Shown here: positions 52,779-62,513 of the stretch, in pieces
Position numbering within the stretch: position 1 is the stretch's first letter
Layout of the letters: every line of letters begins with the position of its first letter
Source: Halobacillus sp. A5
GTDB taxonomy: Bacteria > Bacillota > Bacilli > Bacillales > Halobacillaceae
Reading direction: 5' to 3'
DNA: 64,000 nt
Assembly (NCBI RefSeq): GCF_024189315.1
Contig: NZ_JAIZEO010000004.1
Coordinates: 434,001-498,000 of the forward strand
Notes under the pieces: generated by a model
Databases searched by the model: none
What the model was told of the DNA's origin: nothing
Seen by the model: the letters and a program-made list of their open reading frames with translations, nothing else
Program-made: the position numbers and the translations under genes

Positions 52779-54191
52779 TCAATGCACACTTAACACTCCA
52801 GGACTAGTCATTTTATGTGTATCTAAGATTCGATTTAATTCCGTATCTGTCAGTACACCTTCTTTTACACACACATTCCTGATCGTCTGCCCTGTATCAA
52901 GCGCCTTTCTGGCGATTTCAGATGCTTTCTCATACCCAATATAAGGATTCAAGGCGGTTACTACACCTATACTACTTTCTACATTGTTCTTCATCACAGA
53001 TTCATTTGCCTTAATACCTTTAACGCAATAATCTGTAAACACTCCAAAACCATTTTTCATGATTTTAATGGATTCAAGTAAATTAAAGATGAGGACTGGC
53101 TCCATTACATTTAATTGCAATTGTCCTGCTTCAGAAGAAAAACTGATGGTTTGATCATTTCCAACCACTTGAAAAGCGATTTGGTTGATGACTTCTGCCA
53201 TAACAGGGTTTACTTTACCTGGCATGATTGATGAACCCGGCTGGCGAGCCGGAAGATCGATTTCATTCATACCTGCCCGAGGTCCAGAAGCCATGAGTCG
53301 AAGATCATTAGCCAGCTTGGACATATTCAGCATACAGGTTTTCAGATGACCCAAAATTTCAGTATATAAATCTGTGTTAGCTGTTGCATCGACTAAGTTT
53401 TCTGCAGACACCAAAGGATATCCACTTATCTTTCTAAGATTACTTACTACTCCACTGACATAATCAGGATCCGCATTCAACCCCGTCCCTACTGCCGTTG
53501 CACCTAAGTTGATTTCATATAACTTCTCCAAGGAACTGTTGACCCGCTCAATATCTCTACCAATCATTCTTCCATAACTTCCAAATTCTTGCCCTAATCT
53601 TATAGGTACAGCATCTTGAAGGTGTGTTCGACCTACTTTAATCACAGGATCGAATTCTTCTGCTTTCTCCATGAAAACATTCTTCATTTTACGCATAGAG
53701 ACTAGCAGCTGGTCCAGCTGTGAAAGTATGGCAAGATGAATGGTCGTCGGAAACGCATCATTGGTAGACTGGGACATGTTCACGTGGGTATTAGGACTAA
53801 GATAGGAGTAATCACCTTTTTCCCGTCCCAATATTTCCAAAGCTCGATTACATATTACTTCATTCGCATTCATGTTTATGGAAGTTCCTGCTCCTCCTTG
53901 GATCGGGTCTACGATGAATTGATCATGATGCTCTCCATGAATGATTTCAGTAGATGCCTTTATAATAGCATTTCCAAGATGGGATAAAAGACGCCCAGTT
54001 GAAATATTCGCTTCTGCTGCTGCTTTTTTCACCATGGAAACGGAGGTGATTAAAGATTCATGGATACGATAGCCTGTGATTGGGAAATTTTCAGAAGCTC
54101 TTAAGGTTTGTATGCCATAATACGCATGGACAGGAATCTCTCTTTCACCTAAGAAGTCTTTTTCTACTCGAGTAGTTTTAACTTTATACAT
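52779..54191 (-). CDS. ansB: Aspartate ammonia-lyase (aspartase)
   Basis: 470 residues. The fumarase/aspartase signature GSSIMPGKVNPV lies near residue 320, with SQSTNDAFPT and GRTHLQDAVP upstream. It converts aspartate to fumarate and ammonia, the step after asparaginase. ATG 54191 behind AGGAGG, 31 bases after the upstream asparaginase gene, so they are cotranscribed. Confidence 0.92.
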   Translation of the reverse strand: MYKVKTTRVEKDFLGEREIPVHAYYGIQTLRASENFPITGYRIHESLITSVSMVKKAAAEANISTGRLLSHLGNAIIKASTEIIHGEHHDQFIVDPIQGGAGTSINMNANEVICNRALEILGREKGDYSYLSPNTHVNMSQSTNDAFPTTIHLAILSQLDQLLVSMRKMKNVFMEKAEEFDPVIKVGRTHLQDAVPIRLGQEFGSYGRMIGRDIERVNSSLEKLYEINLGATAVGTGLNADPDYVSGVVSNLRKISGYPLVSAENLVDATANTDLYTEILGHLKTCMLNMSKLANDLRLMASGPRAGMNEIDLPARQPGSSIMPGKVNPVMAEVINQIAFQVVGNDQTISFSSEAGQLQLNVMEPVLIFNLLESIKIMKNGFGVFTDYCVKGIKANESVMKNNVESSIGVVTALNPYIGYEKASEIARKALDTGQTIRNVCVKEGVLTDTELNRILDTHKMTSPGVLSVH

Positions 54192-54222
54192 GATGTAACC
54201 TCCTGAAATATTGTAATCGAAC

Positions 54223-55239
54223 CTACAGTGATACGTCGCAGCTAAATAGATATTCGTTGCTTTCCCTTTCTATATCGAGATTGATGTAGTGAACCACCTC
54301 TTGCATAGAATTGTATTTTCCAAGATAAATCATTAACTTTGATAACAAGGCTTCTGTATTCATGTCATTTGAGATTACTACATTATTTCGATATATTTTG
54401 CGTCCGACCTCATATAAATCTATGTCAATTCCTTCTTCTAAACATTGAGTTGTAAGGACTACCACTATTCCTGACTGGATCAGCGCTTTAATTTCTTCAG
54501 CTAAATCCACTTCGTAGAAAGGAATGCCTCCGCTTCCGAAACACTCAATAATAACGCCTTTATAGTTATTAGAGATAAACCGAAAGATCTCCTTATTTAT
54601 CCCAGGGTAAAGTTTAAGGACAAAAACATCCGTGCATAAACTAGTTTCTAATTTGATCACGCTCCCTCTACTTATTTCTTCAGGCTTTGTGTGATAAGTG
54701 ATATAAGAATTATCTACATAAGCGACGTATGGATAGTTAACGCTTTCAAAAGCATGTTTACTTTTTGTTCTTAATTTCACAGCTCTTGTTCCTTTGATTA
54801 CACGCTTATTAAATACAATATATACCCCGGCTAACCCCTCTGATGCATAATGCACAGCATCCGTCAAGTTTCTTTCCCCATCTGAATTTACCAGCGAAAT
54901 CGGAATTTGAGAACCTGTCAAAACAACAGGCTTATTCAAATGTAATAACATAGAATCCAAAGCTGCCGCAGTATAGGCCATCGTGTCTGTACCATGTGTA
55001 ATAACAAAGCCATCATATTCCTCGTAACTGTTGTAAATGATAGTCGCTAGTTCAATCCAGTGGTTCGGATAAATGTTTGTACTGTCTAAGTTCAACGATA
55101 CCGTACAATCTACTTCACAGTTGACTGGGCTCTCCAAAGTTTTGATCATGTCTTCAGGACTAAATCCAGGTGTCAAACCTCGCTCGCTCTCAACCGAGGC
55201 AATCGTGCCACCCGTACCGATAAGAAGAATTTTTTTCAT
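54223..55239 (-). CDS. L-asparaginase (second paralogue)
   Basis: 338 residues with GTGGTIA, THGTDT and GSGGIPF motifs as in ansA and a longer C-terminus (SCDVSL). The two enzymes are clearly homologous but diverged throughout. It lies 39 bases after the antiporter gene and 31 bases before ansB, forming the operon antiporter-asparaginase-aspartase. One of the two enzymes may be specialised for another amide. Confidence 0.88.
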   Translation of the reverse strand: MKKILLIGTGGTIASVESERGLTPGFSPEDMIKTLESPVNCEVDCTVSLNLDSTNIYPNHWIELATIIYNSYEEYDGFVITHGTDTMAYTAAALDSMLLHLNKPVVLTGSQIPISLVNSDGERNLTDAVHYASEGLAGVYIVFNKRVIKGTRAVKLRTKSKHAFESVNYPYVAYVDNSYITYHTKPEEISRGSVIKLETSLCTDVFVLKLYPGINKEIFRFISNNYKGVIIECFGSGGIPFYEVDLAEEIKALIQSGIVVVLTTQCLEEGIDIDLYEVGRKIYRNNVVISNDMNTEALLSKLMIYLGKYNSMQEVVHYINLDIERESNEYLFSCDVSL

Positions 55240-55278
55240 CTATGGAACACCCTTTCTTTACACGATGTATTTCTGTTG

Positions 55279-56706
55279 TTATTTAGCCAAATGTGTAAGA
55301 TCTTCTTCTGAATCCGTTTCCTTCTCCTCAGAGCTCGTGTACCAAATAAACTTGCCAGTATATCCGTAAATAATGACAAGTGCGATCGACACAAAGCTCA
55401 TCCACATAAATGGTAGATAGGATAACGTGGAAACGCCTAGTATCCCCGCCATAAATATCCCGTTATCAGACCACGGAACCATACCTGATGTCATCGTCCC
55501 GCCAACTTCAGTATTTCTCGACAAAACTCTTCGATCAATATGTAACCTGTCATAGCTTCTCTCCATAAGCTTCGGAGTGAGGATTAAAGAGACATACATG
55601 GCACAACCAAAAATGTTGGTGAATAAGCCGGCCATAAGCGTCGATACGGATAAGCTTCCTGCATTTTTAATTTTTTCTACAAAAGCATTCATGATTACCG
55701 TTAATACCCCGACTTTTTCTAACATACCGCCAATGCCCAAACCAAGAATGATTACTGCGATAGAACCAAGCATTCCGCTGATTCCGCCCCTGTTAAGCAA
55801 GTTGTCAATGAATTCGGAATCCGACTCCAAACGAAAGCCATTGTAAGCAGTTTCAAGAGCAGGGACGAAATTAGTCTCTTGAAAAAGGACGGCCCAAACG
55901 ACTCCCACCAACGCACCAAATGAAATAGTAGGGATGGAAGGCTTCTTTAATACCAACAAGCCTATTACAACTAACGCCGGCACCAGCATGAGAGGACTGA
56001 TATTGAACGTATCATCCAATGCACCCATAATTGAATTGATCCTGTCTAAGTCAACACTGCCGCTACCATGATTGAATCCGGCAATGGTGAAAAGTACCGC
56101 TGAAATTACAAATGCCGGGACATCCAAATACAGCATCGATTTCACATGGGATATGACATTGACTTTCGACATGGATGCTGCAAGTACCGTACTGTCTGAA
56201 AGCGGTGACAATTTATCCCCGAAATAAGCACCAGACAAGACTGCACCTGCTACTAATGGAAGTGGCAAGCCGAGGCCCTCTCCAATTCCCATCATTGCAA
56301 TCCCAGCTGTTCCAACTGTTCCCCAAGAAGTTCCTGTAGAAAGGGAAGTTAAAGCGCATATTATTAAAGTAGCCAACAAAAATATGGACGGATGAATAAA
56401 GTCCAAACCATAATATATAATTGTCGGAACGACTCCACCTGCAATCCATGTACCAATCAGAGCACCTACAGCCATCAAAATGATTACAGCTTCTAATCCA
56501 TTTGAAATACCTTTAATAATCGATTCTTGTAATGAATCATAAGTAAAACCTAACTTCAAACCAAGTAAAATGACGATAAACCAGCCTACAAATAATGCGA
56601 GTTGAATAGGTAATTCAAAAAGAGCTGTAAAAGAGAAAACGACAGCCAAAAACGCAACCAACACACTACAAACTTCCAATAGAGACGGTAACCTTGCTTT
56701 CCTCAT
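55279..56706 (-). CDS. NhaC family Na+/H+ or carboxylate antiporter (MleN-like)
   Basis: 475 residues, about eleven membrane helices. LSPLSDSTVLAASMSKVNVI and VPWSDNGIFMAGILGV are NhaC family blocks. In Bacillus subtilis the ans genes are followed by mleN/mleA, where MleN exchanges malate for lactate and Na+. Here the antiporter is the first gene, and may import or balance a dicarboxylate or amino acid fed to the asparaginase and aspartase. ATG 56706 behind AGGAGG. Confidence 0.85.
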   Translation of the reverse strand: MRKARLPSLLEVCSVLVAFLAVVFSFTALFELPIQLALFVGWFIVILLGLKLGFTYDSLQESIIKGISNGLEAVIILMAVGALIGTWIAGGVVPTIIYYGLDFIHPSIFLLATLIICALTSLSTGTSWGTVGTAGIAMMGIGEGLGLPLPLVAGAVLSGAYFGDKLSPLSDSTVLAASMSKVNVISHVKSMLYLDVPAFVISAVLFTIAGFNHGSGSVDLDRINSIMGALDDTFNISPLMLVPALVVIGLLVLKKPSIPTISFGALVGVVWAVLFQETNFVPALETAYNGFRLESDSEFIDNLLNRGGISGMLGSIAVIILGLGIGGMLEKVGVLTVIMNAFVEKIKNAGSLSVSTLMAGLFTNIFGCAMYVSLILTPKLMERSYDRLHIDRRVLSRNTEVGGTMTSGMVPWSDNGIFMAGILGVSTLSYLPFMWMSFVSIALVIIYGYTGKFIWYTSSEEKETDSEEDLTHLAK

Positions 56707-56771
56707 TGCAATCTCCTCCTATTTTCTTTTAAAAATAAACTTAAGTACGCGATTCGAGAACATTTTTTATC

Positions 56772-56799
56772 ATAATACCACAAAAAAGCGAATTTTCAA
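56772..56799 (-). promoter_or_regulatory. Sigma-A promoter of the antiporter-asparaginase-aspartase operon
   Basis: On the minus strand TTGAAA (56794-56799), 16 bases, TATTAT (56772-56777), about 66 bases before the start codon. Confidence 0.55.
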
Positions 56800-56967
56800 A
56801 TTTTATTTACGCATTTTGAGAATATTTATGTGTTGTATTTTCATCTTACTAATTAATTTGGCAGTTTTTAGTCCATAAGTTATTAGAATCGAAGATGCCA
56901 ATAGGGTGTGAATCTTTCTACTGTTAGCCTTTCTAAATCTGATAACTGTTTAGAAGAATAATCGAGT

Positions 56968-57009
56968 AAAAGCCTCCTGTAATTTCTGCAAACTTACAGG
57001 AGGCTTTTT
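56968..57009. terminator. Intrinsic terminator
   Basis: AAAAGCCTCCTGTAA/TTACAGGAGGCTTTTT, perfect stem. Its gene is not apparent on either side; the antiporter operon starts on the left. Confidence 0.85.
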
Positions 57010-57064
57010 CATTAAATTCTATCTTTTTTGGCATAACAATTCGAAGTGTTTCGGGACCTAACTA

Positions 57065-57346
57065 TAAAAAAGTCTCTCTTAAGATTGATTATCTTAAGAG
57101 AGACTTTTAGAGGTTTAAGTTTTTTATAGAAAAATCCAGTCAAAACCTATTTGTAAGGTTACAAAACCCTATCATATCAGGGTTTAGGGCGCTATCACAT
57201 CATTCCGCCCATTCACTGTATTAAATAAATAATAGAAGATAAGACTTTAAAACCCATATATCATCAGGTTTCCAACTTCACAGTAATAGTTTGAGGTTAA
57301 ATAAGATATAAATATTAATAAATAAAATCCAGTCAATATCCAGTCA
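57065..57346. repeat. groEL-end repeat, copy C
   Basis: Terminator AAAGTCTCTCTTAAGAT/ATCTTAAGAGAGACTTT (57065-57108), single CCAGTCA (57136-57142), core TATCACATCATTCCGCCCAT (57193-57212, one mismatch to copy A), then a stretch shared with copy E and CCAGTCAATATCCAGTCA (57329-57346). Confidence 0.8.
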
Positions 57347-57497
57347 GAAGTGCGACCGTGCTTTCATTAAATCGTGGTCTTCAAACGACCTTCACTCTGT
57401 CAAAGTGAATGTCTTTATATGAACGTTTCCGAGAATCTTGTAATGAATACTATTATATCTGCTTTTATAATGGTACATAAATGAGGATCTGGGGAAT

Positions 57498-57578
57498 ATG
57501 GTGGAGAATTCTCAGCAAGCTTATGAAGAATTGAGGCGTGAGTTATTTATGGAAGGATATAATCTGAAAAAGCATTAA
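57498..57578 (+). CDS. Possible 26-residue peptide
   Basis: ATG 57498 behind GAGGATCTGGGGAAT gives MVENSQQAYEELRRELFMEG plus YNLKKH. Strong ribosome site but no known family. It lies 158 bases before a Spo0E-like gene. Confidence 0.35.
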   Translation: MVENSQQAYEELRRELFMEGYNLKKH

Positions 57579-57735
57579 ACTTATTGAAATATTTACAAAT
57601 TCCATAAGCATAATTCCTTTTCACCACATTGAAGTGCGGATTAAATGTCCATATCTAATAAAATCACACATGATATGATTGGTCTAGATGTCTTTAAAAG
57701 ATGAAATTTATGTAAATGTTAATTGGAGGTGGATA

Positions 57736-57927
57736 ATGTCCGAAAAAAATCACTTAGAAAATAAAATCGAAGAAACCAGAGAAAAGATGTACACTGCTTA
57801 TAAGAATAATGCCGATTTTCGAGATCTTTTGATTATTTCTCAGCAGCTCGACTGTTGGCTTAATAAATTGGAGAAATTACGTAAAGAAAAACCCTCACTC
57901 TGGGAAAGTGAGGACAACCAAGATTAA
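57736..57927 (+). CDS. Spo0E-like aspartyl-phosphate phosphatase
   Basis: 63 residues from ATG 57736 behind TTGGAGGTGGATA; a frame from 57688 lacks this site. LENKIEETREKMYTAYKNNA and SQQLDCWLNKLEKL are the two helices and the SQ-x-LD motif of the family, at normal length. It should dephosphorylate Spo0A~P or a related regulator and delay sporulation. Compare the extended homologue at 10746. Confidence 0.8.
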   Translation: MSEKNHLENKIEETREKMYTAYKNNADFRDLLIISQQLDCWLNKLEKLRKEKPSLWESEDNQD

Positions 57928-58055
57928 GCCCCGTTTTTAGAAAAGGCAACAGGTCATATCGGCTTGTTAAGTATTGGAATAGTGGACCTGTACTTGTATT
58001 ATAAACTAAACAGAACTTTTCTCACCAACATTAATGTAATTGCATTTTCAAAAAC

Positions 58056-58087
58056 TAGCCCCACCCCGTTGAGTAAAGGTGAGGCTA
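58056..58087. terminator. Hairpin, likely terminator
   Basis: TAGCC-ACC/GGT-GGCTA stem; short T-rich tail. Downstream of the Spo0E-like gene. Confidence 0.5.
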
Positions 58088-58650
58088 TTGTCTTTGATTC
58101 ATAATACTTTAGGGTAGAAAAATCTCTTGGATTAAGAGAGCTCAAAGACAAATTTTAGTTTATCACGTTATTTATAACTTTCACAGTATTCCTTAGCTTT
58201 TTCATAAGCGCGATTACCGACTGCTGCAAGTTCAGCTCGCGTTAGTTCTACATGACTTAAATTTACCGTTCCCTACCCATGCATAAGAACACGCTTCTTC
58301 GCTTTCGTATTACCTCCTACATATAGCTACCCTATTTAACATCTTTAAATCTTGTCTTACTCACATTGATTTACTTAGGTGTGGCCTTCTCACACCCAGG
58401 TACATTTTTTAAAATTTTGCTTTTAGTTTTGTAGCTATTAAGCAGAGTAGATTTTGTAAGGAAGACTTTACATCTTGCCACCGATTCCTTCGCCTAGTTA
58501 AAAAAATATTAACAGACTGCGTAGAACCTTGTTACCAGTCATAGAACAAGAATAGGCTTTGTGAGAGCATACTTCAAAAGGTACAAACCCAAAAAAACAA
58601 AAAAAGACCAGTCGAGAGGTTCACTGAAGCAAAGAGAGAAACCCCTCAAT

Positions 58651-58695
58651 GGTTCCTGATAAATATATCAATACTTATCGGGGGACCTTTTTTTC
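58651..58695 (+). terminator. Intrinsic terminator
   Basis: GGTTCCTGATAA paired imperfectly with TTATCGGGGGACC, followed by eight T. Confidence 0.65.
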
Positions 58696-58855
58696 ATTGC
58701 TGCATATCAGTTTTTTATAGTCCGGTCGTTAACAAAAATCCAAAACACTTCTTGCTCCAAACCACCTATGTTTGAGTTTCTTCATCATACTACCCTTAAA
58801 AAGAAGTTAGGCTAATTTAGCCCAGTTCTGTTCATACTAAAGGAGGATCAGGATT

Positions 58856-59305
58856 GTGGTATTTAATATTTTCACTTCATTTTTGCTGCCATGGATTGTC
58901 GTTATTTTCATATTTAAAATTGACCTTAAAATAATTTTACTCATCGCTCCGCTCGCATCAATCGTTACGCATATTTTAAACACAATAACAATTGCCTATG
59001 GTTTTGTTGCAGTGGCACCCTATTCCCTCGAAACAAATTTCGCTTCAATCCCTATGGTATTAGGTATAATCCCGGCAATTTCCACGGTTTTAATTCATTT
59101 AATTAGAAAACATGGCTTTGATATTGGCTGGATTATTATATTTGCTTGCAGCACAGCTTTATTTGAATGGCTGCTATTATCCTTAGGCTTTGTTAAATAT
59201 CACAATGGGTGGACAATTATATGGACCTTTATAGTTTATATTATCGGCTATTATATGGTTTATGGATATTATAAAATTTTAAATAGGCTTCAATATATCC
59301 ATTGA
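58856..59305 (+). CDS. CBO0543-like membrane protein
   Basis: 149 residues with five membrane segments. GTG 58856 behind AGGAGG. The pattern FASIPMVLGIIPA, LFEWLLLSLGFVKYHNGW and WTF matches the CBO0543 family of Firmicute membrane proteins of unknown role. It forms a tandem pair with the next gene. Confidence 0.65.
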   Translation: MVFNIFTSFLLPWIVVIFIFKIDLKIILLIAPLASIVTHILNTITIAYGFVAVAPYSLETNFASIPMVLGIIPAISTVLIHLIRKHGFDIGWIIIFACSTALFEWLLLSLGFVKYHNGWTIIWTFIVYIIGYYMVYGYYKILNRLQYIH

Positions 59306-59373
59306 TCATTGTAAATATAATAAGTCTTGATCGGCGGCGTTCGATCTATTCATAAACGTGTTTTAAGGGGTGC

Positions 59374-59832
59374 TTGGTTCTTATGCTATTAAGCTTTCTA
59401 GTTCTGTTTGTTCCTTCCTGGGTTATCCTAATATTCTTCTTAAAGGTCGATTTAAAACTCATTTTTCTTATCTCACCTTTTGCCTCTCTAACTGCCCATC
59501 TGCTTAATACATGGACAATAGCTCATGATTTTGTGAAAGTCTATCCATACCACGTGGAAGACAATTACGCTTCCTTGCCCTTTGTCCTAGGTCTCATTCC
59601 TGCTACTAGTTCTGCCATGATTCATGTGATTATCAAATACAGAAAATCAGTTAGGATGATAATACTATTTTCAGTGCTATTTACACTTTTGGAGTGGCTT
59701 ATTGTTTTCTTGGATTTCTGTAAATATTATAACGGGTGGAATATACTGTGGACGTTTTCTGTCTACATCACTGGGTATGCTGCAGTTTTTGCATATTATA
59801 AATTGTTATCCTACTGGAGAATCTTACAGTGA
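59374..59832 (+). CDS. CBO0543-like membrane protein, tandem paralogue
   Basis: 152 residues (149 if the ATG at 59383 is used; both lie near AAGGGG). It aligns along its whole length with the previous gene: HLLNTWTIAHDFV against HILNTITIAYGFV, NYASLPFVLGLIPA against NFASIPMVLGIIPA, KYYNGWNILWTF against KYHNGWTIIWTF. A duplication within the module bounded by copies C and D. Confidence 0.65.
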   Translation: MVLMLLSFLVLFVPSWVILIFFLKVDLKLIFLISPFASLTAHLLNTWTIAHDFVKVYPYHVEDNYASLPFVLGLIPATSSAMIHVIIKYRKSVRMIILFSVLFTLLEWLIVFLDFCKYYNGWNILWTFSVYITGYAAVFAYYKLLSYWRILQ

Positions 59833-60116
59833 GTTTCATTTTTGGAAGGATTGGTGAATTACTTGGACCGTTCATTCTTTTTGACACATCAGTTCTTATA
59901 AAAAATGTTCTAAGTTAATGTAAGCCTAGGAAGGCTAACTTAAGCAGAATCTGTGGAACCATTCATAACAGGGGGCAAATATCTCTATGTTTTGTATTTC
60001 CTTCTACCTCTGATCTATTTCCTCTACCATCTCTTCTGAGATCCCCATTAATTCAGAAAGATTCCATTGCCTTCGCCTTCTGAAAGTTCAAATTCAATTG
60101 AACTTTGAAAAGTATG
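59833..60116. other. Intergenic, no gene seen
   Basis: AT-rich sequence leading into groEL-end repeat copy D. Confidence 0.3.
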
Positions 60117-60417
60117 CGCACATGCAGCTCTTAGAATAAAAGAAAAGCCTCTCAAAAGTTTATGAGCTCTTGAGAAGCCTGTAATTTTAGTGAACGATTT
60201 TAAAAACCAGTCAAAATCCAGTCAAATTGTTCTCAGACCCTATATTGAAAGGGTTTTGGACGTCATCACATCATGCCGCCCATTCACTCGGCTATTTAAT
60301 AGGACAATAATAAGATCCTCAGAACCTTGTTATACTAAGGTTTCCATCGCAAAGTAAATTTATAAACCACAATAAGTTTTAATACTTTATGAACAGTATC
60401 CAGTCATAATCCAGTCA
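60117..60417. repeat. groEL-end repeat, copy D
   Basis: Terminator GCCTCTCAAAAGTTTATGAG...; CCAGTCAAAATCCAGTCA (60207-60224); core CATCACATCATGCCGCCCAT (60264-60283); CCAGTCATAATCCAGTCA (60400-60417). The left half is closest to copies A and B. Confidence 0.8.
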
Positions 60418-60546
60418 CTAAAAACATCACCTAGAATTCAGAATAAAAGAAATAGATTTTTACCCATTTGGGAAAATGCGTTTTTTAAAATATTTGGTTC
60501 ACAAACTAGAAGTAGTTACTAACGTCTGGGGCTTTACCTTTATTAG

Positions 60547-60765
60547 CTATTCCATCACTTTCCCATTCATCCGTTCAACCCATTGATGGAGAAGGGTATT
60601 ATTGAGGGTGAGGTAATTTGCTGAAACTCGAACTAACCACCATACCCCTGGTATTGTGGAAAACAGGTTAGAAGTCGATAATAAGAATTTTTTTGCGCGG
60701 TCCTCAATGTTGTGCATTTCTAATTGTTTGACTTTGCGGAAGGGATAAAGAGGTAAGTATTCCAT
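60547..60765 (-). CDS. Hypothetical protein, weakly supported
   Basis: 72 residues (MEYLPLYPFRKVKQLEMHNI...). It has a weak GGAT ribosome site at best. A plus-strand gene tail, FLVDTPKELDKLLNALDK, overlaps its upstream side, so this area is probably rearranged. No family. Confidence 0.3.
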   Translation of the reverse strand: MEYLPLYPFRKVKQLEMHNIEDRAKKFLLSTSNLFSTIPGVWWLVRVSANYLTLNNTLLHQWVERMNGKVME

Positions 60766-60904
60766 TGTTAATATATCCGATCGTTTTCTTGTGGATACTC
60801 CTAAAGAACTTGATAAGCTCTTAAACGCATTAGATAAATAGAACTAGATCTTTTAACTTATATATATGGTATAATTGGAATGTATTTAATAAAGGAGCCT
60901 ATAA

Positions 60905-61141
60905 ATGGAAAATGATAGCTCCCCATATGAAAGCTTATCAGACAATCAGCTAGTAGGGTATTATTTGTTTATTCTTACTAATATTCATTCAGGTAAACTT
61001 TCAAATGCAATGTTCGGTGAGACTGAGTATATAGAAAGCGTCGCCGCTAAACGTGGTTTATATTTCACCCATAAAGAAAATGTTTACTTATCTCCAAAGA
61101 ATCATCCCATTCTCGTAACAGTCACTGAATTACTAACTTAG
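60905..61141 (+). CDS. Small soluble protein of unknown function
   Basis: 78 residues, starts MENDSSPYESLSDNQLVGYY. Good TAAAGGAGCCTATAA ribosome site; a TATAAT box at 60870-60875 lies upstream. It seems to be one domain of a helix and three strands. No family recognised. Confidence 0.55.
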   Translation: MENDSSPYESLSDNQLVGYYLFILTNIHSGKLSNAMFGETEYIESVAAKRGLYFTHKENVYLSPKNHPILVTVTELLT

Positions 61142-61208
61142 TTAACTTCTAAACCTCGCTTATCACCTTCTTTTTCCACTCACTCTTTCGTTTCATCAAC
61201 GATTTCAA

Positions 61209-61448
61209 TTACTTTTCTAGATCCGCCTTACTGAACAAATGAACTCTAAACTTGCGTTCGTGCACATAGCTTTGATATTCAGATGTTAAAAGCAGTTGAC
61301 CTACATTCTCGCTTACAGTGATTAAATGATCTTGATCATACACAATTTCTTCTGGGCTGTCCTCTGTAAAATTGATATGTGTTTTTGTGACAGCATATGG
61401 AACCCCTTGTGGTAAAAGGTCTGTCCTGCCACTCCATATATTTTGCAC
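61209..61448 (-). CDS. Small soluble protein of unknown function
   Basis: 79 residues (MQNIWSGRTDLLPQGVPYAV...), acidic middle and basic C-terminus. GTG 61448 follows AAGG at 7 bases. Convergent with the gene at 60905. No family. Confidence 0.45.
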   Translation of the reverse strand: MQNIWSGRTDLLPQGVPYAVTKTHINFTEDSPEEIVYDQDHLITVSENVGQLLLTSEYQSYVHERKFRVHLFSKADLEK

Positions 61449-61759
61449 CGGAATACCTTACTAATGTTGTTGTATCAAAATTGTAAAACATCACTAGGCT
61501 AAACTGTTAACTTCATTCTAGGGTGTTCAAACCTTCCTCCTTTCTTTTTTTGATTATAATATCCTCCCAACCTTAGGATTATAATACGTTAATCTGACGA
61601 TCAGAATTTTATTTACTGGAACTTACCCCTGGCATACCCAAATAACATATTTATTTTTTCCTCCAGTTTGAACAATTGGCGTAAAATAAAATGATGTCAG
61701 GCTTCCACAATAAATGTTTTACGCACACGCGGGGTGATGGAAGTAAAGGAGATTTTCAA
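61449..61759. other. Intergenic region upstream of the metallopeptidase-like gene
   Basis: No gene seen. GGAGTAAAGGAGATTTTCAA at its right end is the ribosome site region of the next gene. Confidence 0.35.
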
Positions 61760-62513
61760 ATGAAACAAATATACGCTTTTGAATCGCAGGAAGAATACGT
61801 TAAACATCAGGATAACCATCGAAAGATTCAGTGAGAAATTAAAGGCTTACCAACATGTATTGGAAGAAAAATACGCCTTAGCAACTTTGCCAAAAGGAAT
61901 CGTTTGGACCTCAGAAAATTTAGCGACGACCGTTTTTTCTGCTATCCCAGTACCAGCGTACACGAATGGTGATGTCATCTATATTTCTCCTGATCTATCG
62001 GCATGGAGAAGATTATTAGTAGAACAATTGGAAGGGCAAAATATCTCGGAAATAGAGAACTTTTATGATCATTGTTCTGACGACTATTTATTCACTATAT
62101 TGGCACAGGAATTGACCCATCATTCTAACCTCTTCGTTGAAGGGTTCAATGGCGATAGTAAGGTAAATACTTGGTTTGAAGAAGGAATGTGTAATTATCT
62201 ATCGAGAAAACATTTATTAGATAATGCCGAGTTTAAAGAATTGACGAACGTTGAAGTAGAATTAGTGGAAATTTTTAAGGATAAGTATGGGCAGCATTCC
62301 TTAGACGAATTGGGAAGCAATTTTCCTCAAAGCAGTAACTTGACCAGTAGAATGTTCGATTATTGGCGCAGTTACCTTATCGTAGAGTTCTTAGTAGAAA
62401 TTCGAGCTAATCAAGATTTGGATTGGGTTTTTAACGAATACAGCAATTGGGACAGTGCAGGGAGAAAAATTCCATTATTAAAGTATTTCGAAATGGAAAA
62501 TTTCTTTAATTGA
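61760..62513 (+). pseudogene. Metallopeptidase-like protein, frameshifted, incomplete zinc motif
   Basis: ATG 61760 behind AAAGGAGATTTTCAA starts MKQIYAFESQEEYVKH. Near 61806 the frame shifts (one extra or two missing bases) to IRITIERFSEKLKAYQHVLE and stays open to 62513, about 250 residues in total. LAQELTHHSNLF and WFEEGMCNYLSRK sit where gluzincins have HExxH and the third ligand Glu, but the first His is replaced by Gln. So either the protein is a catalytically dead relative or it binds zinc differently. Function unknown. Confidence 0.55.

Larger units (their letters stand above)
57928..58855. other. Gene-poor stretch with decayed sequence
   Basis: The minus strand at about 58170-58265 reads SHVELTRAELAAVGNRAYEK followed by AKEYCESYK and a stop, with no intact 5' end: probably a gene tail. 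Two terminators lie at 58056-58087 and 58651-58695. Nothing else supported. Confidence 0.4.
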
